Notes: a model not told the origin generated them from the letters alone. A stretch of DNA of 64,000 nt from Kappaphycus alvarezii (GCA_002205965.3 NADL03000042.1:434001-498000); one strand, 5' to 3'; numbered from the stretch's first letter, positions 21,204 through 33,385 are shown. Made by a program: numbers and translations.

Positions 21204-23871
21204 TTTGCATGAGAAGTTGTGAGGTTTCGCCGGAGGTCGAGTGCGGCACAAACGGCGACATGGGTGAGTAGACAATGTTTCATTTATCATCGCGAGCGTT
21301 GCAGAGGGGAGCTGTCCCGTTCTAATCTATACTAATCTACAATAAAATACATCCCTGAAGGAGACTGGTACCGTCTAGTACCGCCTCCTTCACAGGGGGG
21401 GCCCTGGCGGGACCCAGTGATCTACGGTCTCACAGAATGTACACCCCCTGCAACCACCTAGACCGTAGATCACTAAGTCCTGCCGCTACAACCGCTCCGC
21501 AACTGCTCTGTCTCACTCCAAAAAAAATGCTCGTGCCGCATCTGTACAGTCGGCGCCCGCTTCCACCACTTGACCAGCCCCTTCGACAGTGCATTTAAAC
21601 TTTTCGAAACCCCCATCTGCACTGTCGAGCCCGCCCACCCTGCACCCTCCCCCCACCGCCCGTCAACTCCCGCCCCACCGCTTCCATCAACCACACGCCC
21701 CGTCCGCCACAGTCCCCCCGCCCAATCCCAGACCACCAACCACCCTCCCCATCCCAGCCCCATCCTAGCCCCTGACCACACTCCCTCGCCAACCCGTCTT
21801 CCCCAACGCCCTACCTCTCCCACCATTGTCCCTGCCTCCCGCTAAAACTCAACTCCCGGGTCCGCCCCTCAACCCTCCCTACCTCCTTGCCGCGCTTCAT
21901 CCGCCACCCAGCTGGGGGATGGGGATCTGCGAAGGCGACAGAGGTCCGGGAGGCCGTGGAGACGTCCCGACGGTCGGTGCGGGGATTCGTGCTGGGCTGG
22001 GGGTAAAGTCTGCGATGAGGGAAGAACGGGACGCGGACAGGGTGTGTCATGCTAGTGGTGAGGATGAAATCGGCTGGGGAGAGGCCTCGCGGCTGGGTAT
22101 TTATATTGGGATGAGACCGCCGATGGCATGGTTTTCGGGTACTCATCCTGTGGTGCAGAGTTTCAATTATTGTCAGCGGGGCGCAAAGGTGATGTTCAGG
22201 GCTTGAGGAGAGGAATTGGAATTAGATGAATGCAGTAGTCTGCAATTGCGCGCTTGGAAGTCAGCCATCTGTACGTTATGCTGGCGTTGCATTCATATTT
22301 TCATGCCAGCTGGTGTTGCTGCAAATTGTTCCGCGACAGCGTGTTCCTACACTGTAATATGCGTTGGTGGTTATTTGTGCAGGTCAGCCTCTCGCGTTCT
22401 TGAAATAGACATAGTTTCTGCAACCGAAGGAATGTTATGTCCGCTCCACAATCCCTTGCCAGTAGATGTGACACACGAGAAAACCTCACCAGGGGGGAAT
22501 TCGGGGTGTTTTTTATCCATGAAAAATGAGGTCAGCTGTTCCCACATCACCATGCTTGGTGGGTCCTACTGTTACATCCCTTGTTGGCTGGGCATGTCTT
22601 GCGTCGACGCCTCCAGCAAGACCAGCCACGGCTCCTGACGATCGTACACCATGTTCAGAACACGATATGAAGACGGCACTCTGGCCTAGGCACTTCTTCG
22701 TCCGTAGATATGCCCCCTCCTCCTCTGGAGGCAGCCGTCAGGGGGGAAGGTTTGGGTGATATACTTTTGGAATATATATCCGATCTATCCCATAGTTTTA
22801 CAGACAACCACAATCGACTCAAAAAGGTGTGCAGACACAGTAATGTGGGAGGAACTACGCTCCCTAAAAGGCTACCTTCAGGCCAGCCGTCAGTGCCTCT
22901 AAGCAGCAAGGCACAAGAACATTTCCCCCTTTGGTCGGCAGCAGGTCTATCATTCTCTGTCTCGAGAAACGGCTGAACGTATCATGCGCATCTACTGGGA
23001 CAAGCGTGCGGTCCTCATCTTCGATCTTACCGTCAATCAGTCTCTGGACTTCGCCCACATTGGAATCCATACATCTCAATAAAGACCCCCTTTTTTTCCC
23101 ATTGGAATCTAGTCCGCACCGCACTTCCGTCTTCCAAAATTAAAACACCCAAACATTTCCCTTCCGTCGGCCACCTGCACCTGGGCCAGATATTCCTTTG
23201 TGTCTCTCAGTCCGTTCCTCCCCCATTACTGTGTCGGCACACCTTTTGAGTCGATTGTGGTTGTCTGGAAAACTCGAAAACTTTAGGATAGATCGAATAC
23301 ATCTTCCAACAGTAAAAACCCCCGACACTTCCCCCTCCCAGTGCCTGCGGTAGGAGTACCTTTGCCAGCAGTCGCCGTAAGACCGCCCCAATTGCAACAG
23401 GGCGGATCCTCTCTGGCAGGGGGTGGATGGGTAGCAGCGTCGCAGAGGAGGCACGAGGGATTGTCTCATCTGGGAGGTGCCCATGGGCTAATCTCGTCAC
23501 AACAGCCGTTCGCACCGAGATGCACGTCACCCCAGGTTGACGGCTCACCCTTGTGCTGGCCAGCAGCTGCAGAAGCCGCGAAGACGTTCTGTCAGGGGGA
23601 ACATTTGGGTGTTTTACTCTTGGAAGATATATCCGATCTATCAGGGCCCAGTGCGGAGTTTGGGTTCAGCACTGCTCTGTCCAAGGCTCGAAACCCGATC
23701 TCCTTTCGACTTTCCACCCGAAGGTCAGGGCCACCATTCTGCAACAAACATATGCCGCGTTACCGGTTGCTTCGAACGCGGCATGCCTGTGGACAGGAAT
23801 TATAGCCACTTTTCAGTAGCTGGTCCATAGCACCTTCACTCATCGTTTCTCAGTCGATCCCTCAACATCGC
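21204..23871. repeat. 3.5-kb repeat unit, copy C, cut short by a LINE
   Basis: It starts with the same TTTGCATGAGAAG preface as copy B, then the perfect-arm hairpin (21417-21430 with 21460-21473), and follows copies A and B closely. It stops inside the sequence CAACATCGCTGT, where the other copies continue, because the CA-tailed LINE is joined there. The last 0.9 kb of the unit, including the 22-bp minisatellite, is missing. Confidence 0.9.
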
Positions 23872-23884
23872 TGTGTGTGTGTGT
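23872..23884 (-). repeat. (CA)n tail of the LINE
   Basis: The plus-strand run TGTGTGTGTGTGT marks the junction between repeat unit C and the LINE. Simple-repeat 3' tails are common in several LINE clades. Confidence 0.65.
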
Positions 23885-26018
23885 AATCTTTACGGAATTT
23901 GGAAAAAGCATGTGGGAGAACATGCTGAGGGGATTACAGAGAAACTAACATGTGAAGGGGATGAGAGAGGAACTAATCGGAAATGCATCTGGTAAGAACT
24001 TGACGCGCTTGCAACCCATGCAAGCAGAACACAAAGCGCGTGATTAGGAGGTGCAGCTCCCATTGGGGAGTGGTGCCTCGACGGGCAGCAGCAAACGTAG
24101 AAAGGCGCCGGAAGAAAGTCGCACCCGTCGGCCCCAAGGGCACCGAACACATCAATACCAACAGGAAGAAGCGTATATCGTTCGTGTGGCAGACTAGACC
24201 GTAGTGCGTGTGTTTCGCACGTTCAGCCATTGAGGCAGCTGCGCCGCCAGATAGGGCACACTGGGAAACGCGAGAAGTGACCTGTGGATGGGCCACTGTG
24301 ACATCCAAAGCGATATCCTTCGGGTCGAGGCCATATGCACCAGGGAATAAAATCTATGCGAAGGGCGGACGAGGGAGAGGACGAAGGGGAAGGGGAGGAA
24401 GCAGATGTTCAAGAGAGGCAGAAATTCCAAGCTCCTTACAGTAACGATGGAGAGCGTTACGCAAGACATTGTGGCGACGAGTCTGCCCATCGTCGTACTT
24501 ACAGGTGAGGGCGTTTTGCCCAGGGGATCGAGCAACGGGGCGATGTCGTTGGAACGGCGAGCACATACCGGACATCGATCATGACCAGAGAAAATCGCGC
24601 GGCCGAGGCGTAGAGACAGCGACTATCCAGCTTGCGAGGACAGATAGGTGCCGCGGTGAGGGTGCGGTAAAGTTGAGAAAGCGAACAGGAGGACGACTCA
24701 CGGACGGACATAGGCGACATCTGTCGTGGTCAGAGGATGAACGGAAGATCCGATCAACGTCAACTGTGAAGCTCAGACGAGATAGAAGACTGGAGCCGTT
24801 CGCCGGGGACCGGCGTTTGACATCGCTGAAACAGAGAAGTGGGCGACAGGGAAGCCGAAAGATCTGGATAACGGGTAGATAATAAAGAGATCGCGGCCCG
24901 AGGCACTTCCTCCAGGTGTAGGTCTCCCGAGAAGAGAGCAGATCTGAGAAACGGCTGAAAACATCAATCATCGAAGCCGCATAAGCGGACTCAGGGATTG
25001 AAGAAGCGAGAGGAATGCCGAGACCACCGTAGGAAATAGGAAGGCAGGCTTGCTCCCATTCGGAGTCGGTGCAAGGACCATGAATCTGTGCGAAAGCCTC
25101 CCGCTGCTTCCGGTCGAAGCTGACGGCCAAAGCCGTAGATTGGTGGGGGGAGAGAGTCCGCAGCAGATAAATAACCTTACAGGCGCTCGCACAGAAACGG
25201 TGCAAGTGGTAGGCCATCTGGGCGTCATCGAAGGACTGAAGACAGGAAAAGATGCGATCGACTGCAGCTTGACGGGTGTCGAATGCGGCGCTGACGAAGG
25301 AATCGGAACCAATGGGAGAGCCGAGAACGGTAAAGCCATCGGGCGTGGAGAAGGGGCAGGGAAGAGTGAGGGGAGAAGGATTATAGGAGAGGCCGTAGAC
25401 GTGGGTTTTGGTCATATTCAGTGCGAACCCGATGGCTTGTCCCTGACTCTGGAAGAATTGCAAAGCCCGAGGGCCTGCGAGCGGGGAACGACCAAGTTCC
25501 CATCGTCTGCATACCAAGCGTTGAGCGGGGGCCGGAATTGCTCCTGGAACTTGAGAACGAGAGGATGGAGAGCGAGAGCGAAAAGCAGAGCCCCCAACGG
25601 ATCCCCTGTTGAGTGCCATCGGCGCTTAGTATGGAGAATGAACCGAATGAGAGAAAAGAGGTATCCCCATAGCAGTAGTGAACCCATCGCGCGATGCCAG
25701 GTGCAAAGTCCAGAACGGCATCAAGAATGCGTTGTCGAGAAATGCTTGAAAGCATTGTGATCGACTTGGATCAATACGTGGTCCTGGAACTTGGTGTTTT
25801 GCGTCAGGCGACGGACGGCGTGAACAATGGCCTCAGCCCCACTTTTAACGCCCACGCCAAGTTGGTGAGGCAAGAGATAGGAAGCTGCAGTCGAGGAAGC
25901 CTTGTGAGCGAGGAGGCGGGCAATAAGGCGGCGGAGGAGGAGACCAACAGCTATAGGGCGAAGTCCACCGTTGGGCTTGTGGAGGGCTGTGAGCCGGCCC
26001 CCGCAGAATCGCTGTACC
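23872..26018 (-). mobile_element. LINE (non-LTR retrotransposon), 5'-truncated
   Basis: On minus from 26018: LHKPNGGLRPIAVGLLLRRL, LPHQLGVGVKSGAEAIVHAV and LIQVDHNAF (RT motifs 1-A), ARWVHYCYG, GDPLGALLFALALHPL (motif B), WYADDGNLV (YADD, motif C, 25501-25516), VLGSPIG, then a long tail with a G-x-x-A-L-x-C...RHN segment near 24430-24510 and HTNDIRFFLL-type sequence near 24180. This is the RT lineage with G-D-P-L-G-x-L-L-F-x-L-A-L-H, widespread in protists, fungi and molluscs. It needs several frame changes to read, so it is a dead copy. The endonuclease and N-terminal RT are absent. A 13-base TG run at 23872-23884 reads as a (CA)n 3' tail. The 5' side is cut by a Copia LTR. Confidence 0.9.
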
Positions 26019-26579
26019 TGTAAAAATTAAAAAATGTGCGTAGATCCAAAATAGGTAATTCCATAAAATTGAATGATAAGTAACCGGAATAGAACTGAGA
26101 TTAATAATCATAAGAAAACCAATATTTATTTATCGTCGGGGATAGTTCGATGGCCCGAAACCTGCTAAAAGTTTCTGACAGCCTAAGTCTATTCATACTG
26201 CAGATCATTGTAGAAAACTACAAAGATGATTCCACCGTATAATAATAATTGGAGATCAAATTTATCCTCAATAATACTTGTAGAGTAATTATCCAGGTGA
26301 GCATTACTCCAAACAATAAATTTCTGGCAATATAGTTCCAGAAATTATGAATGCAGAACTTAAAAACCACTGACAGACATAAAAATTGCTTCACGCGTAA
26401 TATAGTATAATACATTGACCAGTGAAAATATATAAAATTATTTTCGATGATTCACAATAAAAAAAATTTTTTGACCTATGATAAAAAATTGTCCCATAAT
26501 TTTTCATCATTGTATTATATGTGGGAAACCAAATAAATAGTTTTCCATTACTTTGTAAAAATATTTTCCAATTTTCACA
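26019..26579 (-). repeat. Copia-family LTR, 561 bp
   Basis: It runs from TGTAAAAA to TTTTCACA. The same 561-bp length is seen at 43607-44167, and other copies lie at 29915-30469 (reversed), 32674-33136 (partial) and 39283-39443 (partial). Direct comparison shows many substitutions, so the family is old. It is the 3' LTR of the minus-strand Copia remains to its right. Its TG start touches the LINE directly. Confidence 0.85.
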
Positions 26580-29560
26580 ACACTTCACCTTTGAAAATTG
26601 TGGCTAGTATATTATTATCCTGTTGACTGGAATGAATCCCAAGATAAAATATTACTAAAATCCATATGTATAGATCCATCAAATAGAATATTCTTTATTG
26701 TGTGAGATAAAGGACTGATCTTTTTTGTCAACGGGTCGGATGGATTAACTGAGCCATGTATTGTTGTATTTCACTTCACAGACCTTACAGCTTTACACGA
26801 ATTCACTGCATCTATTGTGCTGTAGATTCAAACCACTGGTAACCTTGTAGCCAGAGCTACTAGGCACTTTGCTGTTATTCACCTTCCTTACAGTTCTGAA
26901 CACACCGTTTGACCCCATTGGTACACTTGGAATAGTTACGGGCGAGTTGCACACTGGGATATTATATCATTGCTTTACCAATCACCAGTCGCCTTGCTAT
27001 CCCATGCCACCTGGACCAATGTAATTCTTACATCTTTTCAGAGTATGTCACTCTTGCCGACTACAATTCTGAAAGCGCTACTTACGATACCGTCAGGGCT
27101 GTTTTACGGGAATATCTATGAATTCGCTACTGTTAGACTGCATTTGCCTTAGTTGTAGCTATCTTCAGTTCTATATAAACCCTGGTTTTGAGCGGCCGGC
27201 TTTACCCAGCCAGCCGCAACCAAAGTTCCAACCACAGTTCTACCTTGATCTGCTCGTGTGCGCTTAACACCTCACAGGTATCCAAAGCATTTTCTCGATT
27301 TTGATTGTTTCAAAATTTTATCTTATTAAATAGACATCAGCTCTTATTGATTTTTCTTCTGGTACACGACATGTGGAAAGGGATTTTAATTAATCCTTCG
27401 AGTCCACAGCGACATGTAGGGGAACATTAATATTGATTATCTTACTGTATGCTACTGCAATAATTTTTCCTTCTTCAATGGCTTCACCAGCAGCTGATTT
27501 AATAGGACGCTGTGGTGAATTTGAATGCTAAGAAATTGTATGAAATATAGAATTGCATTTTAAAGAACCAATTTAGAGTCTAGCAATACATCCAAGTTAC
27601 GCATTTGTCGAGCATGCATCTTTTCCTGCATAAGAACAAACAACAACTGATAAATTAAAATTTACAGAATTTTCCGGGCGTCGATATGTACTTTGTAGGG
27701 CCAAAAGATTTTAATTTTCGTAACATCGAAGATTAAATAGACAAATCACGAACCAATAGATTGGACATTCTTTGCTCAAAATAAGTGGCTGATGAAGCAG
27801 ATATAGGAGAAGTAACCAAGCCGAAATAGACAATCGAACCATTCAGAGGCTTGCAAAAGAATTCATTTCGTCATCTGGTTGTTTCCAGTGATTTATGGGT
27901 ATTATGTGAGGTTCAAGTCCGCATATTTTTCATCAGCTGATACTATGTCGATGGCATAAAGAAGTCTATCGCATAGCATTTTTCCAGTTGCCACAACTTT
28001 CCCATTCTTACTCATCTGCATAGATTTGTTCTCAAATACAGTTTTGATCCCTTCTATGTCCGCTTTGCCTACAGAAATGAGAGAGTATTCGAAAGTAGGA
28101 ACGTGGACAACATCTCGCAGAATGCACCGCTTTCGACAACATTCCACTAGTAGGGTCAGCTCCACGTCACCTCGCCCAGCAATCTCAGCCCGGACTTTAG
28201 TTCCCATTTCAACTGAAGCTGCAGAAAATTCGGTATAACTCGTGAAAACACTCCTATCGTATGTCATATGGGAAGTACATTAGTCTTTCAATCATCGAGC
28301 TGTGTAATTTTAACACTATTAAAATTGAGAGACACAGGCATATGCACTATTGTTCCAAGCTTATATATGTTTCCAAGGTCTTGAATAAAAGTTTTCTTGA
28401 ATTAATCCGGTCCAGCAATAAGTATATCATCAACTAATTTGACAAGGAGTGGTATCAATGACCGTTTTGAACATATAAAAAGTAATTGAGGTACATAAAC
28501 CACCGATTTCAAGCCAACATCAAAGAATGTATTATTCGAATGTATTTGCCATTTCGCAATCGCGTTGACTAAACCACACGATGCTGAAAATAATAGCCAA
28601 TAAAAATATTTTCTGTGCATTCTCGATGCGATCTCACGTAAGCATCGCGAAGTGCTGATTCAGATTGTAAAAATGCTGATTTGACGTCGACCTTTGATAA
28701 ATTCCATTTCAAAATTGTAGCAATTTGATAAAACATTCGAAAAGCCATTGAGGAACAAGATTCTTAATCTGTCTTTAGATTTTTTTCTACTTGTCCTCAT
28801 TTCTATTCGGAGCAATCCGAGCCTTGCAAAAATATTTTCCATAAACTAGAATTTTAATCTTGTATAAAACGTGACTGTATATTACATTTTGATCCGGAGG
28901 AATTTTTGAAACATGAATTTTCGAACAAGTTCCTTAAAAATGTTCTCTTCTGTGCTGTATGCAATTGAAATAATGTGAGATGGAAGTCCCGATGCTTAAT
29001 GAAGTAAAAACTCTCTAGATCTAAACTTCTTACAATAAAGATCTATATTTTGTTTTTCCTAAGATTTCAATTCTGTTCCAGGTAATAATTCAATTTCGTG
29101 AGCATCAACTGCACCACTTTCATTCAATGGAATTTGAATAAAAATTTTCAGGCTTAAGAAAGTTATTTTCGGTATCGATCGGTGCATGTTCAAGAGACAA
29201 TACATTTTTAGATTCTGAAATACTTCCGTTTGATTAGAATCAAAGTCATCAAACTGTTCCTTAATATTGTTTCACATAAATTCATGATTTCATGAGTACT
29301 CAATTGCTCACAATTTTCTGAACTTTCATCAGCATAATTACCAATTGACTCGTCCAACAAATCATTCGCTTTCTGAATTTGAAATTCAAGATCATTTGAC
29401 TAGACTGAGCGACGAACGTCTTCAATTGCTACATGACCATATTAATCATTCGATATTTGAAACATTCGAGCAACGCAAAAAGTATCATTTGTATAGGTTT
29501 CGGATAATTTGAAATTTAGGTATACATCTCCTAATATTTTCTGTTTCGATTCAATAGAAT
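26580..29560 (-). mobile_element. Copia internal region, old remnant (copy 1)
   Basis: This span aligns in order with 39444-42120. On minus, LVKLVDDILIAG near 28402-28440 is the Copia RT motif C (YVDD type), preceded by RT finger and palm sequence up to about 28860. Upstream stretches to 29560 match the same place in the second copy. It is very AT-rich, old, and heavily broken. It is bounded left by its LTR, and on the right it stops at an unidentified GC-richer segment. Confidence 0.8.
27944..28278 (-). mobile_element. Foreign Copia protease piece inside copy 1
   Basis: About 335 bp here have no counterpart in the aligned place of copy 2 (near 40170), where the flanking TAC words are adjacent. 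The piece encodes, on minus, Copia protease-type sequence: SVEMGTKVRAEIAGRGDVEL, CILRDVVHVPTFEYSLISVG. This is the V-x-L-x-D-V-x-x-V-P-x-x-x-x-x-L-I-S-V pattern that follows the protease active site. It lies downstream of the RT motif, the wrong order for Copia, and its frame is more open and less AT-rich than its surroundings. I read it as a later patch from another Copia element. Confidence 0.65.
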
Positions 29561-29914
29561 TATTTGTGGCGACGAGAACCACTAGGGCAAAATAAAATCC
29601 TCCTATTCATGGCCGTCCCTAACGCTACAGTACCATCTATGATCTCATCATTGGTCGTGCGGCCGCCGCCATGAAAGCACACATAGCACGTTACGGCGAA
29701 ACAAGAGCTCTGTACAAAAATATTGCCGGGTGTTGCACTCAAAGATTGGTATTTAGCTCGTACCCACGTGGGAAGTAAGCACATAGCCCTTGATCGTCGT
29801 TAGTTTGACGAGAAGAAGAAAGGATGTTTCAAATACCATGACTAGCGACGCCAGGAGCGCTAGCAGAGTACCTAAAGGTAACTTAACAAGTTTATTACTT
29901 TATTGGGCGCTTTA
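29561..29914. other. Unidentified GC-richer segment
   Basis: This lies between the end of Copia copy 1 and a reversed Copia LTR. Base composition is clearly less AT-rich than both sides. No domain or RNA gene recognised. Confidence 0.4.
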
Positions 29915-30469
29915 TGTTAAAATTGGAAAACTAATTTTACAAGTATTGGAAAACTATTTAATAGGTTTTCCATATCGAATAAAGTGATGAAAAATTGTGG
30001 AATAATTTTTTATCAAAGGTCAACATTTTTTTTTATTCTGAATCACTGAAAATAGTTTTACCTATTTTCACTGGCTCATTTTTGTACTGTATTACACGTA
30101 AAGTAATTATTATATCTTTCAGTTGGTTTTTATATTCCGCAGTTATAATTACTGGAATTATATTGCCAGCAAATTATTATTTGGATTAATGGTCACCTGG
30201 ATAATTATCCTATAATTTAGCATTAATTTGGTCTGCAATAATTATCATACTGCTAGAATCATCTTTGTTGCTTTCTTCTCTGATCTGCGGTATAAATATT
30301 CTTAGGCGTTTAGATAATCTTAGCAATCCTCGAGCCATCGAAGTATCCCCGTCGTTCAATGAATATTGGTTTTCTTTTTATTATTATTCTCAATGCTATT
30401 CAGGTGGTTTATATTCATTTATTTGTAATTATCTATTTTGGATCTACGCATATCATTTAATTTTTATCA
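29915..30469 (+). repeat. Copia-family LTR, reversed copy
   Basis: This is the reverse complement of the 561-bp LTR family, here about 555 bp, from TGTTAAAATTGG to TTTTTATCA. It is followed at once by plus-strand gag-like sequence, so it is the 5' LTR of a plus-strand element. Confidence 0.85.
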
Positions 30470-31795
30470 GTTATGTGCCCGGATCGCAACGAACTTCCTT
30501 CAAGGCCGAAATTTTCATGAGATCTCAGAACGGCTCCTTGAACGGATGGTAAAGGACCACAAGAAAATGTTTTGATGCTGTACACTTACGGAAATCTGTC
30601 CATTATTTATTACCAGCATTTAATTCAAATAAGGTTCCAAAAAAGTAAAGGTTCTTATTTTACAATCAAAATTATATATGTCCGAGCTCTTGATATCTGT
30701 AAGAAAATTCAAATGCGTAAATGCATCTGAAATAGTGTATTAGTGATTGCTAACGCTATTAATACGGTGCATCCTCATCATCAATATTTGATACATTTCA
30801 AATATTTCTGGATCTTTTCCACACTACTCGAGGTGATAATGAGTCTTTCAAAATTTTGAATCGCGATTCGATGCTCAAATTGCTCGATTTCATTCATCTA
30901 CTGGCACTTCGAAATTACCTGAAGCACTAGCATCGTATATTCCTGGCTAACTCGAAAATTGATTCAAAGCAGCGCGTATCTATTTTGGCTGCTGCATCTC
31001 CGAAGCACAATGAAGAAGCAGATATGGAAAAGGAAAATTTCAGAATTAATAGAATATTCCAAAATAGTATCTGTTATTTGTGCATGTGATAATCCGAAAA
31101 AAATAACACAACATAATGGGAATCGTGAAAAAACGTTTCTTCAAATCTATTCAATACTTCACACGGAGAAAAGGAAACTTTAAAAACCCAAGCATAAACT
31201 ACCCCTTGAAGAATTTGCTGCACTCAAGTAAAAATCACCTTGTGACCGATGTGGTGAAATTGGACATTGGGATTATGAAAAAGATAAATTCATGGGTACT
31301 TAAAAATTAAACGGTCATCGTCAAAAATGGAAAATAAGGAAAATATTAAAAACAAACGTAGGCCTGGTCCTGTAAAATTTCATATACCTAAAACTGTGCT
31401 TAATTCTCCATCTAACGAGTTTCACCCATGTCCGTAACTTGATGATGGAGCACCGCATAGTGAAATGGGAATTGTTGAATTAAGAGTAGTTTCAAAATTT
31501 ATTTTACCTGAATGGAATGGAAATCTAGATGATGTTTTGGAATTTTTCAAAGAAACTCCCTTCTGGAAATATGTAAATGGAGCTCATTCAAGCCAAAAAG
31601 GAAAAATAATCGCTCTATATTTATATCAGCTATTTCAGATAATGGTAATCAGGTAAAAATAAGGCATCTGGTAATTAGTGGATCATCGCAATACATTATC
31701 GGAAGAAATGTTACAAAAATATCAATCTTATTCATACAGCTGTAACCGCTGTACTTTCATTAGATACGACTGCAAGACGTGATCAACTTTAGCTG
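30470..31795 (+). mobile_element. Copia 5' internal region, gag side (copy 3)
   Basis: Immediately after the LTR the sequence matches, on the other strand, the region next to the LTR at 43607, including the ATG-led gag start (MGPDRIDLPLSPKF in that copy). Near 31240 it encodes CDRCGEIGHWDYEKDKFM, a zinc-knuckle-like segment of Gag. Near 31465 there is a stretch that recurs in copy 2 at about 42400-42620. AT-rich, old, broken. Confidence 0.7.
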
Positions 31796-32198
31796 TAATT
31801 TTGTTGTATTTTGTATCGAGTACACTCGATACATCCACGTCACACAACTCACAGTAGAAGCACTACATGAATCCTGGAACGCAGTGGATAGTATTCAGCC
31901 CTACTTGATCTGGAGTCACCAAATTGTGACACGCAGTCAGATCAAGAGAATTTTCAGCTCAGATCGTATAACAATGGCAAAGAATCCAGAACTTTACTTG
32001 TATATAAGCTATTCGCAGGGCAGTCAACCCTCTGGTGAGAGAGTAGGAAAATGCGAATTTTCGGAAAGCAGTGTGCCAGTACTCGTTCGGGGAGAGGCGA
32101 GGCGCACCGAATTTTTATTCTGTGGCCGAGTCGATGATTGCGATGTGCGAGGACCTTACAGTATCGGTCGAGGCGAAACCTCACCAACCCACTCATTT
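31796..32198 (+). other. Segment leading into the rDNA piece
   Basis: The first part carries a 22-bp palindrome with 10-bp arms around AC (31812-31833, core GTATCGAGTACACTCGATAC). From about 31960 the composition changes to more GC. As it abuts the 28S start directly, part of it may be ITS2; I cannot confirm that without a reference. Confidence 0.4.
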
Positions 32199-32320
32199 GG
32201 AACTCAAATCAGGCAAGGCAGCCCGCTGAATTTAAGCACATTATTAAGCGGAGGAAAAGAAACTAACTAGAATTCCCCCAGTAGCGGCGAGCGCAGCGGG
32301 AAGAGCCCAACATGAAAAGC
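32199..32320 (+). rRNA. 5' end of 28S rRNA gene, fragment
   Basis: The run from CTCAAATCAGGCAAGGC through CCCGCTGAATTTAAG, TTAAGCGGAGGAAAAG, AAACTAACTAG and GTAGCGGCGAGCG to GCGGGAAGAGCCC is the conserved 5' end of eukaryotic LSU rRNA. At several normally fixed positions it differs (AAGCAC for AAGCAT; CTAGAATTCC for CTAGGATTCC; GAGCGCAGC for GAGCGAAGC), and homology stops after about 120 bp. It is a dispersed, non-functional rDNA piece. The AATTTAAG and CCCCCAGTAGCGG form suggests red alga or stramenopile rather than animal or fungus. Confidence 0.88.
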
Positions 32321-32673
32321 CTGGTTCTGCCACACCCAGCACAGCCATTCAGCACATAACTCTTGTGTTCTACCATTTTGCCAGCTTTTGTCGCTATTAA
32401 AGCTATTCTTTGCAAAATTGCCACAATTCCCTTGAAACTGTTAACCCTGCACAATTTGCTATCCATCTCGGTCATAGCCAACCTATTTAACCGCATAGAG
32501 TTCAATTCCGCAAATAATTCAACTGATGCAATAAGATTGGTGGATCATGGTCATCATTGCTATGTTCCCGGAAATATATTTATACAAACGTCCGACCGTA
32601 TGGAAATTCATTTCTATCGACAATATTTTCCATAATATCAGTGCAACAAAAATATATATTGTGGGCGGAAAAA
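32321..32673. other. No gene recognised
   Basis: AT-rich sequence between the rDNA piece and a partial Copia LTR. Some weak open frames exist on both strands, but none has a recognisable motif. Confidence 0.4.
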
Positions 32674-33136
32674 AGAAAACCAATATTTATTGATCCACGG
32701 GGATGGTTCGATTGCCCGAGGCTTGTTAAAATATTCTAGCACCCTAAGACTATTTATACATTAGATCATAGTAGAAGGCTACAAGATGATCCACCAGTAT
32801 AATAATAATTGGAGACCAAATTCATGCTAATTAATAAGTGTAGAATAATTGTCCAGGTGAGCATTACTCCAAAAAGTAATTTGCTGGCAATATGATCCCA
32901 TTAATCATTACTATAAAATTTAAAAACCAACTTACAGGCATAAAAATTGCTTCACGAGTAATAAAGTATAAACATGGGCCATTGAAAATAGATAAAAATA
33001 TTTCCGATAATTTGCAATAAATAAAAATTGTTGGCCTCTAATAAAAAATGGTTCCACCATTTTTCATCCCTATATTCGATATGGAAAACCAATTAAATAG
33101 TTTCCAATACTTGTAACATTATTTTTCCAGTTTTCA
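32674..33136 (-). repeat. Copia-family LTR, partial solo copy
   Basis: It matches the 561-bp LTR from about its 95th base to its CA end, with many substitutions. No matching internal sequence flanks it. At its end the sequence switches at once to a piece of the 3.5-kb unit. Confidence 0.8.
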
Positions 33137-33137
33137 T

Positions 33138-33385
33138 AAGCTGTTCCCACATCACCATGCTTAGTGGGTCCTACTGTTACATCCCTTGTTGGTTGGGTAT
33201 GTCTTGCGTCGACGCCTCCAGCAATACCAGCCACGGCACCTGACGATCGTACACCATGTTCAGACACGATATGAAGACGGCACTCTGGCCTAGGCACTTC
33301 TTCGTCTGTAGATATGTCCCCTTCCTCTCTGGAGACAGCCATTAGGGGGGAAATTTGGGTGATTTACTTTTGCAAGACATTTATT
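33138..33385 (+). repeat. Stray piece of the 3.5-kb unit
   Basis: This is collinear with 13788-14035 of unit A (AGCTGTTCCCACATCACC to the TTTGGGTGATTTACTTTTG module), with perhaps 8-10% substitutions, more than between units A, B and C. On minus the frame VRSSGAVAGIAGGVDARH... stays open in this copy as in unit A, with a few amino-acid changes. Confidence 0.85.

Noticed and set aside
24579-25760. Long plus-strand frames opposite the LINE (up to 236 codons)
   Set aside because: They mirror the LINE coding strand and have no domain of their own.
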